Source: UBA5336 sp038522375
GTDB lineage: Bacteria > Pseudomonadota > Alphaproteobacteria > Caulobacterales > Hyphomonadaceae
Assembly (NCBI GenBank): GCA_038522375.1
Contig: JBCBKE010000055.1
Coordinates: 1 to 21,033, forward strand
Length of the DNA stretch: 21,033 bases
Direction of reading: 5' to 3'
The first letter of the stretch is position 1, and each line of letters starts with the position of its first letter. The notes beneath the pieces are model-generated. The model saw only the letters and a program-made list of their open reading frames with translations, had not been told where the DNA came from and did not search any database. Below are positions 15,701-21,033 of the stretch, in pieces. The position numbers were made by a program, and so were the translations under genes.

Positions 15701-15727
15701 CCCGGTGCAAACCAACACAATGACGCG

Positions 15728-16618
15728 ATGACCCCCGCCGACGATATGCTGCCATCGCTATCTTACGCTGACTACTTCGATCATCCGCTCAAGAAGCGCC
15801 TTGTTCGCGCGGTCGAGCGGCTATCGGGCCAGCCCCGCATCCAGAAACTCTACCGGCAATATCGTCAGGACCTCCAACATGTCCCGTTCTTCGAGGCGGC
15901 AGTGAAACTGCTCGAATTGCGGGTCGAGATCGACATGGCGCGCCATGCGGCCATCCCCAAGACTGGCCCTCTTGTTGTCGTCGCCAATCACCCGTTCGGA
16001 GTTCTGGATGGTCTTGTCATCTGCCAATTGCTGTCGCTTGTCCGGACCGATTTCAAGGTGCTGACCAATGCCGTCCTCGACGGTGCGCCCGAGGCCTCGA
16101 ATTGGATCCTGCCTATCGATTTTGAAGGCACAAAGGCGGCGCAGGCCACCAATATCGCGACACGGAGACGGTCCCTGGAAATCCTCAAGGACGGGGGATG
16201 CATTGTTGTGTTTCCGGCCGGCGGCGTATCGACCGCGCCAACCGTCTTTACCCGCGCTGCCGTGGATGACACCTGGAAACCGTTCACAGCGAAATTGATC
16301 ACCCAATCGGGCGCCGATGTGGTGCCGGTTTATTTCGAGGGCCAGAACTCGCGGCTTTTTCAGCTCGCCAGTCATCTCTCGATGGAACTGCGTCTCGCGC
16401 TGATCTTCAGGGAAGTGAACCGAAAACGCGGCAAACGCATGCCGGTTCACATTGGGGAGGTGTTGACCTCCGAGGACCTGTCGAACGCGGGCAAGCGCGA
16501 GCAGCTCATGCGCTTTCTGAGAGAGGCGACCTACGCCATGGCGCCGCAGAAGATGCAGGGCCGCTTGCGGCGGGCTGAAAAACGATGGCAGGAAAAGCCG
16601 CCGAAAGTGTTCCGTTAG
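15728..16618 (+). CDS. PlsC-like lysophospholipid acyltransferase family protein
   Basis: A 296-residue member of the LPLAT/PlsC acyltransferase superfamily. It is likely to transfer an acyl chain to a lysolipid or an amino-lipid precursor at the inner membrane, though it has no strong membrane segment of its own. The active-site motif is ANHPFGVLDGL with His88 and Asp94, one residue longer than the classical HX4D. The second block ILPIDFEGTKAA and the acceptor-binding FPAGGVS (162-168, where classical enzymes have FPEGT) mark the OlsA/hemolysin-like branch. The C-terminus is strongly basic (RRAEKRWQEKPPKVFR), suggesting peripheral binding to acidic membranes. It may be cotranscribed with the GNAT gene 27 nt upstream. 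A role in ornithine-lipid or phosphatidic acid synthesis is inference. Confidence 0.82.
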   Translation: MTPADDMLPSLSYADYFDHPLKKRLVRAVERLSGQPRIQKLYRQYRQDLQHVPFFEAAVKLLELRVEIDMARHAAIPKTGPLVVVANHPFGVLDGLVICQLLSLVRTDFKVLTNAVLDGAPEASNWILPIDFEGTKAAQATNIATRRRSLEILKDGGCIVVFPAGGVSTAPTVFTRAAVDDTWKPFTAKLITQSGADVVPVYFEGQNSRLFQLASHLSMELRLALIFREVNRKRGKRMPVHIGEVLTSEDLSNAGKREQLMRFLREATYAMAPQKMQGRLRRAEKRWQEKPPKVFR

Positions 16619-16670
16619 CAAGCCGAAAAAAGTCCGAACCGCGAACCGGACAAACCGGAGGAAAACAGAG

Positions 16671-17849
16671 ATGGCCGATACAGAACACCTTGAACGCCGT
16701 GTCGACACCCTCGCCGCCGCGCGCGCCCTGGCGCCTGAGATCGCTGCGCGCGCCGAAGAGATTGAAACAGCCAGGCGCCTGCCGTCAGACCTCGCGCAAT
16801 CCCTCGCGGCTGCCGGCGTGTTTCGCATGGTGACCCCGGACTATCTGGGCGGGCTGGAGCTCACGCCCCGGCAGATCGTTGAAACCGTGGAAGTCCTGGC
16901 GACGGCGGATGCCAGCACAGGGTGGTGTGCCATGATTGGCGCGACCACAGCGCTGAATGCCGCCTATATGGACCGGGACACGGCCCAGGAGATCTACGGC
17001 GATCCCATGATCATCACCGGGGGTGTGTTCGCGCCCATGGGCAAGGCGATCGATGAGGGCGACCATTACCGCGTCACCGGACAATGGCAGTGGGGCTCGG
17101 GGTCAGCCAATTGCACCTGGCTCTGTGGCGGATCGTTTATCGTCGAGGATGGCGGCTTGCGGCGGCTGCCTTCCGGCGTCCCGGAAAACCGGATGATGGT
17201 GTTTCCCGCTGGCGATGCCGAACTGCTCGACACCTGGCAGGTCATGGGCCTCAAGGGCACCGGGTCGGGTGATATCGCCGTGGCCGACATCCGCGTGCCG
17301 AAGACGAGATCGGTCTCGCTGGTTGCCGACGTGCCCACCACCGACGGTGCCCTCTATGCTTTCCCGGCATTCGGCCTGCTGGCGCTTGGTGTGTCCGCCG
17401 CCGCACTTGGCAACGCCCGCGGTGCGCTGGATGCTTTCAAGGCATTAGCCACCACAAAGAAGAACCAGGGATCGACCAAGACCCTGGCCGAACGACAGGT
17501 GATCCAGGCCGAAGCCGCGAAGCTGGAAGCAAGCTGGCGCGCAGCTCGCGCATACCTGTTCGACGAGATCGACCAGACCTGGGCGGTTGCCCAATCGGAG
17601 GGCGAGATCCCGATGGAGCGACGGGCGGCCTTGCGCATGGCGTGTACGCACATGGTACGGACAAGTGCTGACATCTGCCGATCGACCTACGATCTCGGCG
17701 GCGGGGCTGCGCTCTTCCTGTCGAGCGAGCTGCAACGGCGTTTCCGCGATAGCCATGCCATGACCCAGCATATCGTCACGGCTCCAGCCACTTGGGAGCT
17801 TACTGGCCGCATTCTGATGGGTCTGCCAACCGATGGGGCAATGGTGTAA
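16671..17849 (+). CDS. acyl-CoA dehydrogenase-fold flavin monooxygenase-like protein (HsaA type)
   Basis: A 392-residue protein of the acyl-CoA dehydrogenase fold with a type-2 C-terminal domain, the group that includes HsaA and HpaH-like two-component flavin monooxygenases rather than true dehydrogenases. Evidence: ADASTGWCAMIGATT near 83-97, the flavin-contact segment VTGQWQWGSGSANCTWL, DTWQVMGLKGTGSGDIAV (typical DTW..GL.GTGS), and a C-terminal block with DLGGGAALF and RRFRDSHAMTQHI. It would hydroxylate an aromatic or similar substrate using reduced flavin from a partner reductase, none of which is encoded nearby. A clear GGAGG (16657-16661) lies 9 nt before the ATG. The genes on either side do not reveal a pathway. 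Automated annotation would probably call it acyl-CoA dehydrogenase. Confidence 0.78.
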   Translation: MADTEHLERRVDTLAAARALAPEIAARAEEIETARRLPSDLAQSLAAAGVFRMVTPDYLGGLELTPRQIVETVEVLATADASTGWCAMIGATTALNAAYMDRDTAQEIYGDPMIITGGVFAPMGKAIDEGDHYRVTGQWQWGSGSANCTWLCGGSFIVEDGGLRRLPSGVPENRMMVFPAGDAELLDTWQVMGLKGTGSGDIAVADIRVPKTRSVSLVADVPTTDGALYAFPAFGLLALGVSAAALGNARGALDAFKALATTKKNQGSTKTLAERQVIQAEAAKLEASWRAARAYLFDEIDQTWAVAQSEGEIPMERRAALRMACTHMVRTSADICRSTYDLGGGAALFLSSELQRRFRDSHAMTQHIVTAPATWELTGRILMGLPTDGAMV

Positions 17850-17882
17850 GGCCCTGGCCTAGGCGGTATGTCGTGCTTGCAA

Positions 17883-17913
17883 CTTACCTCGCACCACCCC
17901 AAATCCCATCTAG
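17883..17913 (+). promoter_or_regulatory. possible heat-shock (sigma32) promoter of dnaJ
   Basis: TCCCATCTAG at 17904-17913 closely matches the sigma32 -10 element (CCCCATTTAG in the E. coli dnaK promoter), and CTTACC at 17883-17888, 15 nt before it, partly matches CTTGAA. A transcript starting near 17920 would have a leader of about 40 nt. The stronger CTTGCAA at 17876 is too far away to pair with this -10. Judged by eye. Confidence 0.35.
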
Positions 17914-17958
17914 TCATCGGGGCAGTGTTGAACGGCGCGTGAGAGGTCATCAAAGAAT

Positions 17959-19137
17959 ATGAGCAAACGCGACTACTATGAGACCCTCGGCGTTGACCGC
18001 GGTATTGATGCGAAGGCCCTGAAATCGGCCTATCGCAAGCTGGCGATGAAATACCATCCCGATCAGAATCCCGACGATGCGGACGCAGAAGCCAAGTTCA
18101 AGGAGGTCGGTGAGGCCTACGCAGTCCTTTCTGACGCGGAAAAGCGTGCAGCCTATGACCGGTTTGGCCATGCAGCCTTCGAGAACGGGGCGGGCGGTGG
18201 TCCTGGCGGACCGTTCGGCGGTATGGACCCCGGCGATATCTTTGAAGACATCTTCTCCCAGGTGTTCGGCGGTGGTTCTGGTCGCGGTGGCCAGGGCCGG
18301 CGACGGCGCGGGGGGCCAACGCGCGGCTCAGATCTCCGCTACGACATGGATGTCTCCCTCGAGGATGCGTTCCGCGGCCTGAAAACCGACATCACCATAC
18401 CCGGCCTCGAAACATGCGACACATGCAGTGGGTCTGGTGCCGAACCGGGGACGAGCCCTGAAACCTGTACCACCTGTGGCGGCAGCGGCCGGATCCGTGC
18501 CCAGCAGGGCTTCTTCACGATGGAGCGCACATGTCCGCGCTGCTCTGGCCGTGGCCAGGTTATCCCGCATCCCTGCAAAACCTGTTCAGGAACAGGGCAG
18601 GTGCGCGTTGAGCGAACCCTTAACGTGGAAGTTCCTGCCGGTGTCGAAAGCGGCATGCGGATCCGTCTCCAGGGCCAGGGGGAGCCTGGTGAGCAAGGCG
18701 GACCGCGCGGCGACCTCTACATCTTCATTGAGGTTCCCGAGCACGACATCTTCGAACGCGACGGACCCAATCTCTACTGCCGGGCGCCTGTGCCGATGGT
18801 CACCGCGGCGCTCGGAGGCGAAATCGAGATCCCGACGATTGATGGTGGCCGGGCGAGGGTGACAATCCCCGAGGCCGCGCAGACGGGTCGAAAGCTGCGC
18901 CTGCGCGGCAAGGGCATGCCCAACCTCCGCGGAAACCAGCCCAATGGCGACTTGTATGTTGAGCTTTTTGTGGAGACGCCTCGAAACCTGTCGGGGCGAC
19001 AGAAAGAGATCCTGCGGGAGTTTTGCGAGTGTTCAGGCGCCGATTGCCACCCCGAAAGTGAAGGCTTCCTCGGTCGCGTCCGTCGCTTCTGGGACGACCT
19101 CACCGATGCCGACCACGAAGAGAAACGTCCTCATTGA
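17959..19137 (+). CDS. dnaJ: molecular chaperone DnaJ
   Basis: The Hsp40 co-chaperone that delivers unfolded clients to DnaK and stimulates its ATPase. It is a full class A protein of 392 aa: J domain (1-70) with the invariant HPD at 33-35, a Gly/Phe-rich linker at about 75-120 that also holds an Arg-rich patch (GRGGQGRRRRGG), a zinc-binding domain with four cysteine pairs at 153/156, 170/173, 192/195 and 206/209, and the C-terminal substrate-binding domains. It is a canonical DnaJ, not CbpA. GAGAGG lies 12 nt before the ATG. Upstream is the HsaA-like gene rather than dnaK, so it is expressed apart from its usual partner, consistent with a promoter of its own. Identity is firm. Confidence 0.96.
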   Translation: MSKRDYYETLGVDRGIDAKALKSAYRKLAMKYHPDQNPDDADAEAKFKEVGEAYAVLSDAEKRAAYDRFGHAAFENGAGGGPGGPFGGMDPGDIFEDIFSQVFGGGSGRGGQGRRRRGGPTRGSDLRYDMDVSLEDAFRGLKTDITIPGLETCDTCSGSGAEPGTSPETCTTCGGSGRIRAQQGFFTMERTCPRCSGRGQVIPHPCKTCSGTGQVRVERTLNVEVPAGVESGMRIRLQGQGEPGEQGGPRGDLYIFIEVPEHDIFERDGPNLYCRAPVPMVTAALGGEIEIPTIDGGRARVTIPEAAQTGRKLRLRGKGMPNLRGNQPNGDLYVELFVETPRNLSGRQKEILREFCECSGADCHPESEGFLGRVRRFWDDLTDADHEEKRPH

Positions 19138-19147
19138 TTGCCCCTCA

Positions 19148-19162
19148 CGGCCGCCGAGGCCG
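19148..19162. terminator. weak hairpin between convergent dnaJ and acyl-CoA dehydrogenase genes
   Basis: CGGCC and GGCCG pair across a 5-nt loop in the 34-bp gap. It could end transcription from both sides, but the stem is only 5 bp and no T run follows on either strand. Confidence 0.25.
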
Positions 19163-19171
19163 GGGTACGCC

Positions 19172-20338
19172 TTAAAGCTGCATCATTCCGGCGAGGTTGT
19201 TCTTCTGCATGTCGCTTGATCCGCCGACTATGGGCATGCCCAGCAGGTCTCTTACATGCCGTTCCATGTCATAGGCATCTGACAGGCCGTAGGCGCCCAT
19301 GACCTGCTGGCACGTGAGGGCGATCTCCACACCCATATCCGCGCAGAAGAGTTTCGCCATCGAAGTTTCGACTGAGCATGGCAGGCCTTCATTCGCGAGC
19401 CAGGCGCCGTGATAGAGCATGTGCCGGCAGGCAGCGAGCTTGGTCTTGGCGGTAACCAGCTTGTGCCGGATCGCCTGGTGCTGGGCGATGGGTTTTCCAA
19501 ACTGCACCCGCTCTTGGGCATATTGCCATGCTTCATCGACCGCGGCGCGGGCAATCCCGTAGGCCACTGCGGTGATCTCGATTTTCTCCACGTCGAGGGC
19601 CCGCCCCGTCAGCATCTTGAAGCCGCGGTTCCAGTTCTCCTCGCCACCGACGATGTTGGAGATGGGCACGCGGACATTGTCGAAATAGACGTCCTGGGAG
19701 TGGGTGTAGCGTAAATTGGCGTGGGCCAATGGCTGCATACTGACCCCTGGCGCATCGGTCGGGATCAGAATGAAGGTGAGGTTCTCGCGCTTGGCTTCCG
19801 GCGGGCCGGTCCGGACGAGGCAATAGATGTAATCGGACCAGTCCGCACCGGTGCACCAGCGCTTGGACCCGTTGACGATGATCGCGTCGCCGTCCCGTTC
19901 GCCGCGGGTTTCGACGCTGGTCAGGTCGCCGCCCACGTTTGGTTCAGAGAGCCCGTAGCAAAAGAACATGTCGCCCGAGACGAGTTTCGGCAGGTACTCC
20001 GCTTTCTGGGCGTCATTGCCGTTCTCGGCGATGTTCATGCCGCCATAGAAGGCGGCGTGGATGTAGGGCCCTGCCATGGTCGGTCCGCCCTGGCACAGCT
20101 CATCGATGACGGCCGTCGCTGCGACAATGTCCTGGCCTGCACCGCCATAGGCTTCCGGGATGGTGAGGCCGACGAGGCCCATATCGGCGATCTGGCGGTA
20201 GAGGGCGCGGTCCCAGGTGGCCTCCCGGTCCCATGCGATGCGCTTTTCCCGCGGCATCTTCTCGGCGACAAAGCGCTGGAGTTGGCGCCTGATCTCGGAC
20301 ACGTGGTCGGGCTCTGGGGCGAAGGAGGCGTGCGTCAT
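19172..20338 (-). CDS. acyl-CoA dehydrogenase family protein
   Basis: A flavoenzyme of 388 aa predicted to introduce the alpha-beta double bond into an acyl-CoA, passing electrons to electron-transfer flavoprotein. Conserved blocks: PEAYGGAGQD (about 61-70), FCYGLSEPNVGGDLTSVET with the FAD/substrate loop, NGSKRWCTGADWSDYI, RVQFGKPIAQHQAI and the C-terminal YDMERHVRDLLGMPIVGGSSDMQKN. The usual catalytic Glu of medium-chain enzymes (YEGTS) is replaced by Gly in VGGSSD. The helix-G segment RALDVEKIEI offers Glu251 at the position used by isovaleryl- and long-chain-type enzymes, so it is probably active. ATG 20338 lies 2 nt after the crotonase stop, with GGGGA 7 nt upstream; the 58 extra upstream codons are not real. 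The chain-length preference is unknown. Confidence 0.88.
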   Translation of the reverse strand: MTHASFAPEPDHVSEIRRQLQRFVAEKMPREKRIAWDREATWDRALYRQIADMGLVGLTIPEAYGGAGQDIVAATAVIDELCQGGPTMAGPYIHAAFYGGMNIAENGNDAQKAEYLPKLVSGDMFFCYGLSEPNVGGDLTSVETRGERDGDAIIVNGSKRWCTGADWSDYIYCLVRTGPPEAKRENLTFILIPTDAPGVSMQPLAHANLRYTHSQDVYFDNVRVPISNIVGGEENWNRGFKMLTGRALDVEKIEITAVAYGIARAAVDEAWQYAQERVQFGKPIAQHQAIRHKLVTAKTKLAACRHMLYHGAWLANEGLPCSVETSMAKLFCADMGVEIALTCQQVMGAYGLSDAYDMERHVRDLLGMPIVGGSSDMQKNNLAGMMQL

Positions 20339-20340
20339 GG

Positions 20341-21033
20341 CTAGTTCCCCGTCAGGTTTGGCTTGCGCTTTTCCATTGTGGCTTTCACCGCTTCCCGCCG
20401 GTCGTCCAGATAGTTCGACACGCTTTCCCAGCCGACCGAAGCGTCCATCAGCTGGGCGGCAAGGGCGCGGAGGGGGATGTTGGTCACGGTCTTGGTCCAG
20501 CGGACGGCCCATTTCGGGTTGGCCTGGAGCTTGCCGACCAGTTCGCCGACCTTCGCGTCCAACTCATTTGCAGGCACCGCGTAGTTGATGAGGCCAAGCT
20601 CTTTGGCCTCCGCGGCCGTCAGCAGGTCGCCTGTCATGAGCAGTTCCTTGGCCTTCGCGTAGCCGATGAGCTGGGGCCAGATCAGCGCGCCGCCATCGCC
20701 TGCCACAAGGCCCACCTTCACATGGGGGTCGCCGATCTTCGCGGTCTCGTCGGCGATGATGATGTCGCAGAGCAGCGCAATCGTGGCGCCGAGCCCGGCG
20801 GCTGCGCCATTCAGGCGGCAGATCATCGGCTTTTCCATCTCCAGCAGCGAGGTGACGATCCGCTTGGCGTCCCAGGCGATGGACCGGAATTTGGCGGGGT
20901 CCGAGATCTGTTCTTCGAACCAGTCGAAGTCACCGCCGGCGCAGAAGGCGCGGCCCTCGGCGGTGAGGATGATGATGTCGCTTTCGCTGTCGCGCTGGAG
21001 GTCTGTGAAGATTTGGGCGAGTTCGTCATGCAT
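20341..21033 (-). CDS. enoyl-CoA hydratase/isomerase family protein (crotonase), 5'-truncated
   Basis: The 3' part (230 codons) of a crotonase-fold gene; the ATG at the window edge is almost surely internal, since crotonases have about 25-30 residues before this point. The oxyanion-hole segments GRAFCAGGDFDWF and NGAAAGLGATIALLCDIIIAD are present. Counting from the edge Met, the two hydratase glutamates are replaced: Thr84 in GLGATIA and His104 in GDPHVKVGL, while Asp113 in VAGDGG sits where isomerase-type members keep an acid. It may therefore be an isomerase or hydrolase rather than a classical hydratase. It is followed after 2 nt by the acyl-CoA dehydrogenase, a typical beta-oxidation-like pair. 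The family is firm, the reaction is not. Confidence 0.85.
   Translation of the reverse strand: MHDELAQIFTDLQRDSESDIIILTAEGRAFCAGGDFDWFEEQISDPAKFRSIAWDAKRIVTSLLEMEKPMICRLNGAAAGLGATIALLCDIIIADETAKIGDPHVKVGLVAGDGGALIWPQLIGYAKAKELLMTGDLLTAAEAKELGLINYAVPANELDAKVGELVGKLQANPKWAVRWTKTVTNIPLRALAAQLMDASVGWESVSNYLDDRREAVKATMEKRKPNLTGN

Noticed and set aside
16631..16650. Short inverted repeat GTCCG/CGGAC after the acyltransferase gene
   Set aside because: Only a 5-bp stem around a 10-nt loop with no T run; not convincing as a terminator.
17876..17911. CTTGCAA paired with CCCATCT as a sigma32 promoter of dnaJ
   Set aside because: The 22-nt gap is far longer than the 13-16 nt expected; only the weaker CTTACC at 17883 has suitable spacing.
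1..21033. CRISPR arrays, tRNA genes, IS elements, phage or defence islands
   Set aside because: None seen: there are no regularly spaced repeats, transposases or integrases, and gaps between genes are too short to hide such systems.

Overview
The window is gene-dense, GC-rich bacterial chromosome; every inter-gene gap is shorter than about 180 bp. Its gene content points to an alphaproteobacterium, most likely in or near the Caulobacterales/Maricaulales (Hyphomonadaceae-like). The main clue is an FzlA-type GST-fold protein, the FtsZ-binding division factor known from Caulobacter and relatives, close to queG; dapB and dnaJ lie in the same neighbourhood. This placement is inferred from protein character only. 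No rRNA, tRNA, CRISPR array, insertion sequence or phage gene was seen.

Layout. (1) 1-5.6 kb: the 3' end of a DUF2332 gene (+); then leftward mtgA (peptidoglycan glycosyltransferase) overlapping the 3' end of queG (queuosine synthesis); a rightward beta-lactamase-fold serine hydrolase; and the leftward pair fzlA-argE. (2) 5.6-9.6 kb: a rightward DUF885 metallopeptidase-like lipoprotein with a recognisable promoter, followed by two unrecognised membrane proteins whose genes overlap by 8 bp, the second carrying a glycine-zipper segment. This pair is the least explained coding material here. (3) 9.6-13.4 kb: a leftward aldehyde dehydrogenase and a CDF metal-efflux gene, separated by a hairpin and a GntR-type palindrome, divergent from a rightward malyl-CoA-lyase-like gene. 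(4) 13.37-13.52 kb: a compact array of four hairpins between convergent genes, its outer two being near-identical inverted copies. (5) 13.5-15.1 kb: leftward dapB followed by a cytoplasmic trypsin-like protease. (6) 15.2-19.1 kb: rightward GNAT, PlsC-like acyltransferase, HsaA-type flavin monooxygenase-like protein, and dnaJ, which has a possible heat-shock promoter and no dnaK beside it. A perfect DnaA box lies in the dapB/GNAT divergent region. (7) 19.2-21.0 kb: a leftward crotonase (5' end outside the window) and an acyl-CoA dehydrogenase, separated by 2 nt.

Functionally the window mixes housekeeping genes (cell wall and division: mtgA, fzlA, dapB; tRNA modification: queG; arginine: argE; chaperone: dnaJ) with acyl-CoA and aldehyde catabolism (aldehyde dehydrogenase, CoA-ester lyase, acyl-CoA dehydrogenase-fold proteins, crotonase). 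No large mobile or defence system is visible. The best candidates for something undescribed are the two-gene membrane module at 7663-9622 and the hairpin array at 13372-13515.
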